52,200 nt of DNA from positions 1-52,200 of the forward strand of contig JACGCK010000279.1 in the NCBI GenBank assembly GCA_014925825.1, written 5' to 3'. The notes beneath the pieces were generated by a model. It did not search any database. It saw nothing but the letters and a program-made list of their open reading frames with translations, and was not told the DNA's origin. The position numbers were made by a program, and so were the translations under genes. Of the stretch, positions 21,471 to 32,577 are shown one piece after another; the first letter of the stretch is position 1; every line of letters starts with the position of its first letter. This DNA comes from Pholiota molesta. Its lineage: Eukaryota; Basidiomycota; Agaricomycetes; Agaricales; Strophariaceae.

Positions 21471-22820
21471 CCACCGTCGACCACTGCCACCTCATGGCCT
21501 AATACCCACCTCCCGCCGTGCACCCGCATCAATCTTATCGACAACATCATGATGATACACACGCACTCGCGGATCTCAGATGCGGCGTTTGGGTCATACC
21601 CCATCCCCACACCCATGCTTACGCACTGAGTACAAATGCTCCCATTGTAACCCTCAAATATTGGCCTCATAATGGCGGAACGTTCCGGCTCACCAGCGCT
21701 ATGGATCATATGGGCTATACATAATCGTATTGCACACTCACATAACTTGACTCCTCTGTATTATAGTACTAGGCTGTGTTGGTAGGCTTCGTTGGCTTTC
21801 CCCATCGGATGCTGACGACCCAGCGCTGTTTCATTTCGACCTTTTCGGTCACTTGTATTCTGGGAGGCCACTGTCCAGAGGACGATCATTCCTGGTTGCT
21901 CCTCCTGACGCAGTCGCTTCGAAAAAACATGTTCCTTTAGACATCGTACTTGTTGCTTTGAAGTTGAATCTTTGTTCTCAATATCTCTTTATGTATCATT
22001 TCTTGTATGTATGATTATTTGTTGATACCCTAGCCTTTTTATTATCATTCGTTCGCCTACTTATTCAATTTGTTCACCGATTTATGGCTATCCCAATGCT
22101 CAACCAATGCTTGTTTCGAGGCCGTTGAAATTGCCTCAGTACTTGATCAAACACGAACAAACATGTGTGGATATGACGGAGTCCCAAAGTTGGTAAAACC
22201 CACCAACACCTTTCATCAACTTTTTGATATGAAGGTCAGAAGTAAGTGTATTACGAACTTTAAAGCCTAGCTTCTGTGCTGCTCATGCCGACAGTCGACG
22301 AGCCCAACTGCGAAAGACCCGGAAAAGCATGGACGACGTTCTGTGACTGTCATCGCAATTTGCGTTTGGATTCACGACTCAGATGCTTCGAGGGCGCGTC
22401 ATTTTCAGTCATTTTACACTGCTCATTTGATCTGAGCTGGTCTATAACTGTGGCCTGCATCACCGTTCTAGTCCGGGTTCCTCATGGCTCGCGGCACCTT
22501 GTCTGCTCGAACCTTCTACGAGACCTGTGGTACATGTCCCCATGCTCTGGCGGAAAAAATCGTGTCAGAACCAAATGTTCTAGGAAGCTTCAGGGCGTGC
22601 TTCCTCTTCTCGCTAGGGCACGATTCGAACCTATCTGAAGTCCCTTTTTTTGTCTTTGCCCGTGAAATGTGACGCTGAATAAGACGGGCAACCGCCACGC
22701 CGCACCTCTATTCGCATGCTGGTATTTCAAGCAACTCTTTGCGGTCTCTTGTAACCCACCAGCGTGACCGGTGCTACGGTACTGTTAAAATACCTCCCCG
22801 CTGAAATCGTTGCAAGTTAA
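21471..22820. other. 1.35-kb intergenic region, no gene seen
   Basis: Follows the G-alpha stop and precedes the chorismate mutase. Open stretches at 22070-22270, 22276-22638 and 22516-22698 have no motif. A tRNA-like GATTCGAACC string near 22620 cannot be folded into a tRNA on either strand. Confidence 0.4.
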
Positions 22821-23438
22821 ATGTGGCATTTTCTGGTCCTCTTCCCTCTCCTATGCCTAGCTGCTTCGCCACCGGCACTCTCCACGACATCGGCGCTGGA
22901 TGATTTCGCATGGGCTTGCTACGAGAATCCACTCCCATCCCTCACTCCATCTCTTGACAACAGATCCATTCCCTGGGGGACTCCCAGCATTGTCAATGGT
23001 ACATCCATCTGCTGTTCTTCTTTGGACGAGGTGCGGGTGGGAATCGACGCAATTGATGCTCAGCTTCTAGAGCTTTTATCGCGAAGGCAAGTTGTCTCCG
23101 GTTTCATCGATGACATTTGTTATATCGACTGACATATTCTGTTCCATGCTGTTAGAGCTGCATTCGTACGTGAGGCTACTCGCTTCAAAGGCACGGTTGG
23201 TGAGGTCGACGTTCCTTCGCGGGATTCACAAGTCATCGAGGCAGCCGTGGCGAGTGCAACAGCCATGCACCTACCGCAATCAATCGCAGGTATTGTCATT
23301 ACAGCGATTATAAATGCCAGTGTGCCATTTGAGCTGTGTGTCGTAAGAATGGATTTCTCCGATTGTCTATAACTCTCTGCTTACTTGTGAACCTTCTTTA
23401 TCGCGCAGTTTGATTCATTCCACGAGCGTGGTTATTGA
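22821..23438 (+). CDS. secreted chorismate mutase (AroQ fold)
   Basis: Three exons (22821-23086, 23156-23342, 23409-23438) give 161 codons exactly. Residues 1-20 (MWHFLVLFPLLCLAASPPAL) form a signal peptide. The AroQ helical core runs from about residue 65: SLDEVRVGIDAIDAQLLELL, SRRAAFVREATRFK, VPSRDSQVIEAAVASATAM and IVITAIINASVPFELC. Compared by eye with E. coli AroQ, the N-terminal Arg, the RR pair, the Lys (RFK) and the Asp (SRD) are kept; Gln88 is Glu as in yeast, and Arg51/Glu52 seem replaced. The enzyme converts chorismate to prephenate. Secreted forms occur in plant-associated fungi and nematodes. Intron 1 (23087-23155) needs a GC donor (AG|GCAAGT) to restore SRRAAF. No shikimate-pathway gene adjoins it. 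Confidence 0.88.
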
Positions 23439-24356
23439 CTACTCATATAGACTGGGTTGCTATGCTGGACATCTCCTCGTCCTGTGATGCGCAGCAAACT
23501 GAATGCCACGCGAGTGGATTTTCTTTTGACAGAATATAGCAAACTCCCTTTCAATGAACCTGGCTTATCATTTCTCTCACGCATGTTAAATGGCCGTGCG
23601 TACTTATGTACCTATCCTGGTCTGTCCGAGTGGAGTGGGTGTACTGATGATTTGGATATCGACAATACCGACAGTACCGACTCCCGGGTATGTCTTCCCC
23701 GTGTTTCTGGCTTTCATCTGAGACGCTTATGAACGATTTCCTTTTTGAATGGAAGAAAGTACAGATGGAAAGAGAACGAGGTCAACAAGAAGGATGAATT
23801 CAAGCTGAACCTGGAATTTAAACTCGGAAAAAGAGGTAGTACAATTCATGATCACATGATGTAGGCCTTGGCCCTTGGCTCATTTCCTATAAACTTTAAG
23901 TGCACCTGCTGATTCCAACCTTCCAAAAATACCTATCTAGCAAGACGCTAACGTAAATTTCACCATCAGCTGTGCCAATCATCTGGGGTGTACCACACAG
24001 ATGGTTTGACAAAGAAGCCATCCCACCCTATTTTTGACGAGGATCACACCTTGTTACTGCGTCTCAGCTGGATTTGGACTCGTTTCAATTACCGCTGATA
24101 TCATTGGTATCGTATTCATCATTAGGCAATGCTATCTCCTGCTCTATCGCCCACTTTACCTGGTGCTAGTGCTAACCTTGTACGGCGGTAACTAACTTGT
24201 AACTCGGGACTCTCACTGACCCCACAGCCTAGAAACAGCTGCCCATGCTCTGAAAATTGCGTTCACGCCAGCGTGTGCCGATTCTGTATAGGGTTCACAT
24301 AGGTGTCAACCTACGAAAGAAGCTTTCCCTATCCTTACCCTCTTACTATCACAAAC
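23439..24356. other. intergenic region with short unassigned open stretch
   Basis: An open stretch at 23457-23732 (+) begins 19 nt after the chorismate mutase stop and has some coding character, but no motif and no continuation could be found. The remainder is AT-rich. The upstream part of the Ser/His-rich gene starts near 24250. Confidence 0.35.
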
Positions 24357-25148
24357 ATGCTCTCGAAGGTCTCGAAGCGAGTGCGGCGTCGCTCAGAACA
24401 GGATTATGTAGCAAGCCCGATAGAGTCTCGGACAACAGTTGTCGACAGGGCACCTGACCTGGTGCGTTGGTGCGACTTCACCACCCCATTTCCGACAGTA
24501 ACGCTGGGAGGATATGCACGATATTACTCGTACGCGGGGGTGGTACCCAAGGTCGCAGAAGCGCCAGAATACTGCCCAGCGCTCTCTCAAGATCCCAATA
24601 GGTCTTCACCCCGCGATATTCCTCCCAAATCTTCCCTGTTCCTTCCTTCTAACCCGCCGGCACGATCCTTGGGCATCATCCGCGAATCTTCCGCGGAATC
24701 TATGATCTCACGACGACCTCCAGCGCTGACAGTGTCGACAAATATGCCTCACAATTCACTCCGCCGTCAGCGTCGACGAATACTCCGAACGCCGAGCATA
24801 GAGCGGGACTTTGCCGTGCATGCACGACAATTCTTCTCGTCATCTGCCTCTTTGAATGAGACTTCGGAATCAGCTGACCTCGCATCCTCGTCACACTATT
24901 CTGACCATTCACACTCGTCAGGCTCTCATACGGGCTCTGCACATTCCGATTCCGCTCATTCCGAATCAAATCACTCCACCTATACACATTCCGAGGCGCC
25001 GCTCACGCCTTCGACGAGCGTTGATAGTGCGGACCACTTCGAAGGAACCCATTTCAGTCAGAAGCTACTGTGTCCAGAGGACACCCATCAGCGGCCTGGG
25101 AGCAGCGCCTCTTTCAACACCGCAAAGAGCGGATTCAGCGACGCCTGA
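24357..25148 (+). CDS. Ser/His-rich low-complexity protein, unknown function
   Basis: An intronless frame of 263 codons from the ATG at 24357. An upstream in-frame GTG at 24303 is not used as start. The N-terminus is basic (MLSKVSKRVRRRSEQ), followed by a short hydrophilic region with WCDFTTPFPTVTLGGYARYYSYAG (about residues 39-62), which looks like the only ordered part. A Pro/Ser-rich linker and an Arg cluster (LRRQRRRILR) come next. Then comes a Ser/His tract of alternating HS, SH and SES units (about residues 185-220). No signal peptide or membrane span is seen. The Arg clusters could be nuclear localisation signals (inference). Single uninterrupted frame with consistent composition supports a real gene. 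Confidence 0.6.
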   Translation: MLSKVSKRVRRRSEQDYVASPIESRTTVVDRAPDLVRWCDFTTPFPTVTLGGYARYYSYAGVVPKVAEAPEYCPALSQDPNRSSPRDIPPKSSLFLPSNPPARSLGIIRESSAESMISRRPPALTVSTNMPHNSLRRQRRRILRTPSIERDFAVHARQFFSSSASLNETSESADLASSSHYSDHSHSSGSHTGSAHSDSAHSESNHSTYTHSEAPLTPSTSVDSADHFEGTHFSQKLLCPEDTHQRPGSSASFNTAKSGFSDA

Positions 25149-25778
25149 ACGCCATTTTCCCTCCTCCTCCACGTATACAACTCCATTTCAACCTGTCATT
25201 CGAGCTGTCCATTTAGCCTTGTTAGTCATTCACCACTTTTCCTGAGTGCTGTCTGCCATTTGTGAACACCCTTCACGTTCATATCCGAGTCCCCGAATAC
25301 GTTATAGATTAAAACGTTGGCGGTATATCCCCGCAGCCTATTGTACTATGTATCTTGATTTGTACTATTATCGTTGACGTCGAATCCATAGACTCTGCTT
25401 AGTCTGCTATCACTCAGCCCATCGTAATTGGCCTATTTAATATACACAGCACTATAGATCTTGATTAACAAGCTTCAAATGAGCTTGCAATTGACTGGGT
25501 TTGAGGTTATAGGTTGGTTATAGCAAGGTTATAGGTATACCTATTTTATCCCTGGAAGGAGCTGTGCACGTGACATTAAGTACTTAGGCAAGCGAAATCT
25601 ATTTTTGTTTTCTTATATTACGTTCAACTCTCTTGGATTCTCGATCTACTCATTCTTCTCCCTTAGCGCCAACAGATTTTACTCACCATCTCAGCTGTTT
25701 GAAATACGTGTCGTCCCTATTGCGAAAGTCTTTGCTGCAGAGGCATCGGCAAGAATCAGAAACCTAATCTACCGATCG
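25149..25778. other. intergenic region, promoter of the polyphosphatase
   Basis: AT-rich, with a small direct repeat of GGTTATAGGT-type units at about 25505-25540. Nothing else is seen. The pyrimidine-rich stretch at 25620-25680 probably belongs to the promoter or leader of the next gene. Confidence 0.4.
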
Positions 25779-27214
25779 ATGCCGCCTAGGAAATCTCCAT
25801 TTCGCCGGCTTTCTGTAGCTTTGAGGTTTACTGAAGCGAACATGCCAGCCCAGGTGCCCCATATCTCTACTCCAGCGAATTCTCTCAGTCTCTTTTTGTC
25901 TACTTCGAAGGCCGCTTTTCTGAGGGATGCAAAAGAGGGTGGAAGCAAGGCTGCAGGCTGGACGGTGGTGATGGGCAATGAGGCGGGTGGTACGTGGTCC
26001 TTCAAATCTATCTATTGCACGAGGTTATATCGAGTTTAGATCTTGATTCGATTGCCAGCGCAATTGGCTACGCGTGGATTCAGTCAGAGGTACATAAAGT
26101 TCCTGCCGTACCCCTCATTCAGGTCGAACGTGCCGACCTCGCGCTCCGTGCAGAGAATCTACATGCGCTGAAGCTCGCTGGTCTGAGCGAATCCAACGAT
26201 GAATTGCTCACGTTGACCGATATTTCTGATTTCAAACCATTTCCTGCACACAAATTTAATCTCGTGGACCACAACCGCCTTGCGGATGCGTACACTATAG
26301 ACAACCCCTCAGCTGAAGTCACGGCGGTCATCGACCATCATCAGGACGAAGGCCTATACCCCACCGCCAACCCACGCATTATCGCCCCAAGTGGGAGCTG
26401 TGCCTCCCATGTGGCCGCCTTATGTCCGCGCGAGCTTCCGGCAGAACTCGCCACGCTCTTGCTTACAGCGATCATCATCGACACCGATGGCTTCAAACCC
26501 AACGGCAAAGCGACGCAAATTGATCGCGATGCCGGAAATCACATCGCTGTTAAATCCACCTACGCCAATTTTCTCCCCCCGCTCTCTGCGCTCGCCCCGA
26601 TTGACTTTCATATCCCGGACGGATTATACAACTCACAGATTATCATGGAGCTGACCCAGACGCTCTCGGATAAGAAATCGGATGTCTCGCATCTGTCCCC
26701 GTTCGACCTTCTGCGTCGCGACTACAAAGAGTACACTCACCCGTTACCTTGGGCCAATGGTACACCTTCAATCCAGGTTGGCTTGTCCACAGTGCCCGTG
26801 AGTCTCAAGGACTGGGCTACAGATGGCCGGTTCGAGGATGCCGCTACCAAGTGGATGACACAACGAGGGCTGGTCATCCTAGGTGTATTGACATCCTTCC
26901 GCGAGGACAAGTCGAATATCCTCGGGAAGAGCACGAAAGGGAAGCACAAGCGCGAGATGGCCTGGGTCATCCTTGACGGTCCGGCGCTCGTAAACACCCA
27001 GAGCGAGGGTCTGAATGTAGATGTACTTGGTGATAGGCTCGCAGCAGGATTGGAGGCAGATGGAGAACTACACGTCGAGCAGTTCAAGAAGTTTACTTTG
27101 GACAAGTCGAAGCTTCCTTCGCGCTCGAGGGAACTCTTATACAAGCAGGGAAACGCACAAGCCACTCGCAAAGCCATTGCGCCGCTCGTTAAAAAGATTT
27201 TGGAAACAGAATAG
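25779..27214 (+). CDS. PPX1: exopolyphosphatase Ppx1 (DHH superfamily)
   Basis: Two exons (25779-25989 and 26040-27214) around a 50-nt intron. The DHH phosphoesterase metal-binding motifs are present in order: GNEAGDLDSIASAIGYAW, FNLVDHNRLAD, VIDHHQDEG (the DHH signature) and IIIDTDGFKPNG. The C-terminal half is a DHHA2 domain with SKGKHKREMAWVI near its end. Ppx1 removes terminal phosphate from inorganic polyphosphate in cytosol and mitochondria. Two starts are possible. ATG 25779 adds a 21-residue Arg-rich extension (MPPRKSPFRRLSVALRF), suited to a mitochondrial presequence. ATG 25842 (MPAQVPHIS) gives a Ppx1 of standard N-terminal length. Dual targeting by alternative starts is inference. 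The stop is 27212-27214; the gene is convergent with F-box 2. Confidence 0.92.
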
Positions 27215-27490
27215 GATGTAGTTATTTCTCCGTGGTGATCTAGCAAGGGCTCCGTGCGCTGTATAGAAGTTTACATCAGGTACTCTCAGCTGTTTCTCAT
27301 GCCTATTATTTTGTATCACATTCTCCCGGCAGGTGTGGAATGGAGCTTTTGGACATGATTGTGATCAATTATTTGCTGGCAATACTAAATCCAACTTCTT
27401 AAATAAAGCAACGCATCTGAAACTTCGGATGAATTTATTTACTTTTTCTCTCTCAAGTCGTGATATAGTTTTTATTCCTACAAGTATGAT

Positions 27491-29683
27491 TCAATAAAAT
27501 TCCGCGAGCAAGGGATACTCGCAGGATCCATACATCAGAAGGGAGGCGTTGGCATCTGGGAATGAACGAATAGCTAGAGAAATAACTAATCAGTGACATC
27601 GGAGTAAATTCAGAAACATTGTCATACTCACAATGTTCGGACCTGATATATGTCAGATAGTGGTTTGAGAAGGATCTTCGCATGAATACCCAACGAATGT
27701 TGTGAAGGATTGGCACGACAGTGTGTGTCCAGTTTTGAATGATTCTTCGAGCGTGTTCGTGTATGGGACCGCGCGATTCTTTGGAAGGCGAAGGGCACAG
27801 AGAGAACGCATTCGCTAGATAGAAATGAAGTTCTGATCGCTGCATAAGTGGCCGAAAAAAATCCTGATTGGTAAAAATAAGAAGTAAGTTCCAAGTGAAG
27901 AACGTACAATCAGGGTTAAAATATCGTTGATCTTATATGCTTCGATTTCCGTTAATATTTTCTCAACTCGACGTGTCTTCGGCGTATCCGACCAGGTCTT
28001 GCCTTTCTTCCCTTGGTGGAAGCTGTATGGACCCAGTTCTTGTATTAAAGCCGCTTTGAAGGCTTCCAAGTCGTTAAGCTCGTTTATAAACGCGTCTTTC
28101 GAGCCGACGCGCCATATTTCAAAATCTGTTTGCTTTAAACAGAGTTTTTTGTTGTCGGATATCGACCGACCCCGTGCATCGAAATCATGAACTTCCAATG
28201 CTCTGACTCGACGAACATCAACACCATCAGCCCTTTCGCAACGCCATCGTGCAAAAAGCGCCACAGCAAGACGCATGTTGTCGTCGAGATCATCCGAGCA
28301 GATCAGGAACGAGCAGTATTCCAGGAGAGGGACGAAGACTTTGTTGCCTTCGGTTGAGGCAAGCTCGACAATGATGCCGTAGAAGGAAATTTTGGCCTCC
28401 AGGTGGACGAGGGCGGGAGTGACCTCCAGTAGTGCAAGCAGATCCATACGGTTATGGTATTGTGTTCTTAGTTCCAATCTCGTCAGCATGCATGACTCCA
28501 TGGTACTACGAAACAGAATGAACGTGAGGTCACGACAGAGCGTAGGGGTGTCGGATTCTATGCATATCTCCTCGATAAATGGCAGACGGATGGAGCGCAA
28601 CTCCATCGAGTGGTGTTCGGAAAGGCTCGCACGGAGAATCAACTTGGTGAATGACATAACGATAGGTCTAGTGGGTACGGACTGGAAGATCCTGTCGAGT
28701 TCGCGACGAGAAGTTGCAGCAAAGACCTGAAGCTGTGGATAATTGTCAAAAGACACAGTTCTGGATGCAGTCTCGTATCGGATCAGCTGTGAGAATGGCA
28801 GGGCTAGCTCTGTCGTAGCGCCTTTGCCGGCGATGATGACTTCTTGAAGGCGAGGAGCAACTCCAAATATGTCAACGAGTGAAGGTGGGAAGTCATTAGC
28901 AGGATCGCGTGCGTCGATGTCCAATGACAAAATTTGAAGAAGAGGAAGGCGCCCTTTGATTCCTTGTAGTCCGAGTAGCGTGGGGACTGACACATCCAAT
29001 GAGAGATACTCCCATCGCTCGCAATGACTAAGGAGGAGGGTGAAGATGGGGTGTGTAGAACCATCATAAGTGCCCGACCACCCGAACTCTATTACGGATA
29101 CATTCAACGGTGCACCACGGGAACGTCGAAGAAACTCGCGAAAGAAATTAAGTCTGGTTTCCTTGTATTTCTTCGATCCATTCATATAGAGAGATGGCAG
29201 CTTGCTCCATAACGAGGATAGAGAAAGTGCGCTGGCCCTCCAGGAGCGGCACACTTGCCCGATTGCCCATCGAGGATCAATATCAAGGCCGTATGACCTC
29301 GGGTTATCTGCAAAGTATAGGAATATATGCTGTAGAATTTCTTGTGGAAGGCATCGTATCGAGGATAGAATGCGTTGATGCTGATCGATGAAATCTGCTA
29401 TCCGCTCCCGTTGGTTGTTTTCGGTCCTGGATTCAGAACCCTGATTTTCAGCTTCTGCGGATAGGATGCGCGTATATTCTTCTCGAGCTTTGTCGATGAC
29501 GCCTTTGACAACAGCTGCTTCAGCATCGGATGGCGGTATGTTTGAAAGCAGAAGATGGGGAATTGGTGAAGCCGGGGGCTCAACTTTAGGTGCACGAAAA
29601 GCAGCAACTACCCCGCCTACATATTTTTTCCCGACACGTTGGATCTTCTGCTTCGTAGATAATGTATGCCTCTGGGACCACAT
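27491..29683 (-). CDS. F-box protein 2, paralogue of F-box 1
   Basis: The frame is open from 29743, but that codon is GTG followed by GTAAGT, so the ATG at 29683 (MWSQRHTLSTKQKIQR) is chosen. An N-terminal linker precedes the F-box core LSSIRCLPQEILQHIFLYFAD and VCRSWRASALSLSSLWSKLP; LRR-like sequence follows. The large exon ends near 27907 at a GTACGT donor, in the same position as in F-box 1. The next exon begins RSELHFYLANAFSL. A further intron (GTGAGT at about 27632 to an AG near 27561) would end the protein at TGA 27491; otherwise the frame runs to 27453. A likely SCF substrate receptor of unknown target. About 15 kb separates it from F-box 1, same strand. Confidence 0.78.
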
Positions 29684-30543
29684 CCTTCGTTTTGTGGGTT
29701 GAAAAGACCAACGACATGAAAAAGTTTGAATACTTACTGGCACCTAGCGCAAGCAAAGGGAAGAAACCAGGTATATATGTTTTGTTACCAACGATCAACA
29801 ATTCCGGAGTCTGAACGCGTGCGAACTAATATGACGCGATCGATATCGGAAGCAGTTGATGTTTTCCTGTGTGCAGTTCAAGTTGACTACCCTGCTTGTT
29901 TCGAGATCTACCAAGACCAGGCCGACCTAGTACTGTAGTACACTGGTCTCAAATCTGTGAGCTTGTCATCATCTTGAGACATCCGGACATCGGTGAGAAA
30001 AAAGTACCTTGAATGATATTTGTTCCTAGATTGTTCCTATGTCGTGAACGGGCACAGAGAATTTCGTCAGTGGCACCGTCGCCGACGCATATAATATTTT
30101 TAGCGTGGATAGTATGCTGTCTATATTTATCACATAGTACGAACATGAATTTCTCATGTGTACGCATACGGTGTTTACCTCGATAGACAGGGCGCCCTGT
30201 TTTGTTGAGAATATTGTTGCATGTTTTTAACAGGATAGAAAGTGAGCAATGTGCGGGCATTCTTCAAACATAAGCTCTAAAGCTGAAGTTTGATAAGGAT
30301 CTAAATAACTGTCTATATTGAACCGACCCCGACCATCTCCTGCGTCCCGATGCCAGACGGTGGGAAGCCCTGTATTTTATCGGTCAGGTCATTCCGAGAG
30401 TATACGTTAATTGTACAACTGGAATACCCATAAAAGACCCAGTTTCAGTCCATCAAGTTCACCAGCAGTCACTTTTCGCCATCTCTTGGGTACTATCAAG
30501 AATACTTAGCACTACTTCGAATAACTCCAATTCTAGCTTAAAA
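29684..30543. other. 0.9-kb intergenic region
   Basis: Lies between divergent F-box 2 and the small secreted protein gene. The right end carries CATAAAAG (about 30429-30436), a TATA-like box 110 nt before the ATG of the secreted protein, and a CT-rich leader. No gene is seen; the minus-strand stretch 29949-30260 lacks motifs. Confidence 0.4.
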
Positions 30544-31401
30544 ATGTTCTCCTTCAAATCTCTCCTCACTGCATCCCTCGTTGCCATGGCCGGAGTGAAG
30601 AAGGCCTCCGCTGCTCCTGTACGTTTGAATCCTATAACTACCTTGGATGAATGCTCATTTGAGGCGTGATTATATTATATGTATTCTCGTACTAGGCCCA
30701 AGGATGCTTCATCCCACCACCAGGAAACTATTCACTTCAGAGCGTCGCCTTCACTGGGGAACTTGTGGGACTCGGTCAACCCAACGGCGTTGGCTTTACT
30801 TTGGTTGTGGAGAAGGCTCCCCCGCAGGGAAACTTGGGAGTGGTGCGTGCATTTTAATCTTATCTTAGCGTTTACTTGAAACTAAATCATGCAATATATG
30901 TAGTGGACTCTTACAAATGCTGACCAAGGCGGCTTCCATATCTTGAACGTCGAGGAGGCCCTCACCGTCTCGACTATTCACTTAGTGGAATCTGTGAGTT
31001 TTTTAAAAAAAATTCGCGAACTGGTTGCTGAACGCGTTCTTAATTATTGACAGAACCTCTTCCTCCCGGAAGCCGCGGTCGCTGGAACTCCACCGTCTAC
31101 ATATGCTATCCAGTGCGCTGGAAACGGAGAGTTTGTGGTGAGTATTTTCCGTGCCGCTCACAGTTTCCTGCAGATCTTGTTGCTCACCTATTCCGCCAGA
31201 TCAAGGCCGTCGATGATGATTTGTTATGGACTACTGTTCCGGGAACCAGACCAGGAGATGAGCAGCAAGGAGTCTCAACAGTAAGCGTTCATTTATGATA
31301 TTCATACTAGGGCAACTCACAAAAGAATCTCAAATGCATAGTTACAAATGCTTCCTGCTGATGGATCTAACGAGCAACACTTCTTGTTGAATGCTCTTTA
31401 A
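30544..31401 (+). CDS. small secreted protein, possibly beta-trefoil peptidase inhibitor-like
   Basis: Six exons give a protein of about 175 residues. It has a signal peptide (MFSFKSLLTASLVAMAGVKK, cleavage near ASAAP), then a mature part opening with CFIPPPGNYSLQSVAFTGEL and GFTLVVEKAPPQGNLGVWTL. The repeating pattern of short beta strands with W and F-H-I-L-N motifs, about 150 residues long and with only two Cys, resembles basidiomycete beta-trefoil inhibitors or lectins (for example the cnispin-type serine protease inhibitor family). This is a weak resemblance by eye. Phase is consistent at every intron (GTACGT, GTGCGT, GTGAGT, GTGAGT, GTAAGC). It ends NEQHFLLNAL then TAA at 31399-31401, and is convergent with the kinase-like gene, 85 nt away. 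Confidence 0.72.
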
Positions 31402-31486
31402 ATGGGCTTGAAAAAATTGTTGCATGGACTTGATTTTTTCGATTGTATTGGACTTCTGCAGGACTCTTTTAAATAAACAAGATAGT

Positions 31487-32423
31487 TCAATATCTCTCAG
31501 GCTCTTTGAAAGAGCTATCCAACAATTGAATATACTTCTCATCTACACTTGTCCTCCCCTCAAACACGCTTTCGAGTGCCACACGCCATTTTTTCGACCA
31601 TCGTGCATCTCTCCACACGATCATTGTCTCCCAAAAGGCTGGATACCATCCAATTGTCTCCCAATCCAGAATACCGACCATTTTACCGCCATTTACAAGA
31701 ATATTGCGCCCCGCCAGATCCCCGTGAGTGAGTATAATGGGACTGCTCTCGGATTTGTCCAGAGAAATATCGAGCTTAGCGCGCGTTAGCCAGTATGCGT
31801 TGAATGCCTTGACCGTGTCAAATGGGTGCGACGGAGAGATAGAATTCGGGATTGGATCCCATGGGAGAGGTCGAAAATAAACGTTATTGAATGGGCCGCC
31901 ATCGCAAGCGCCTAATGAAAGGCTTGGAGTAATATTGAAGTTTCTGATTTGTCGAATGCAATCCTTAATTTGAGCAGCAATGCCTTGCAGTTCCTCGGGC
32001 GATGTAGCGCGATACGAATCGGCGAGGGGAGTCCCTTCTATGAACTCCATGACAGTGTATACAATTTGGTCTTGTTTGAAGACAAAATAGACCCGTGGAA
32101 CGGGGATGCTTGTCTGCAGTCGAACAAAATCCATTATTCGTGCTTCGGCCACTTTCGCTTGGTAGTTCATCGAGTCGTATTTGACGCAGCGGCCATCGTG
32201 CAGATTTTGCCAAGGCCTGTGGGTATTGCCTGAAGATTTCTTAGACAGCTCTAACTTGCATAAGACATCGGAGATATCCTGTTCGCTGGGATTAAGAACT
32301 TCTGATGGGAGTTTATGATCCTCGAATGCTAATCCTGAAGGAGCTCTAAGAATTGGTAAAAATAACTACGACGTATGAATTACCTGGTAAGAGAGATGGG
32401 CTGCGAGCAGCACTCGCCTCCAT
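31487..32423 (-). CDS. aminoglycoside phosphotransferase (APH)-like kinase
   Basis: Two exons: 32423-32384 (MEASAARSPSLLP) and 32334-31487, with a 49-nt intron (GTAATT...TTCAG). This start is chosen because the more upstream open frame beginning MNWNRE cannot be spliced in phase. The N-lobe has GRCVKYDSMNYQAKVAEA and VPRVYFVF. The catalytic loop is HGDLAGRNILVNGG (Brenner motif with Asp and Asn), and GILDWETIGWYPAFWE holds the metal-binding Asp. This family (APH/ChoK fold) phosphorylates small hydroxyl or amine compounds; in mushrooms it is a large family of unknown substrates, not evidence of antibiotic resistance. It sits 154 nt downstream of the end of FOL1 on the same strand. Confidence 0.85.
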
Positions 32424-32577
32424 TCTGGTATCCTCAATGATGGTGGTGGTATTAGAAGAACTTCGGTTGCACAACCTTCTTGGGCGTTAGCCGTAGGTTG
32501 AGGGCCGGTTTCCCGATTCCAATTCATCGAAGGCCAGTGGCTCTGACTGGCCACTGTACATATACTTACACTATGCG

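Noticed and set aside
22600..22660. GATTCGAACC string followed by a T-run, suggestive of a tRNA
   Set aside because: On neither strand do T-stem and acceptor stem pair; no D-arm or anticodon arm is present.
27815..29743. Start of F-box 2 at 29743
   Set aside because: The codon is GTG and is followed at once by GTAAGT; the ATG at 29683 is the better start.
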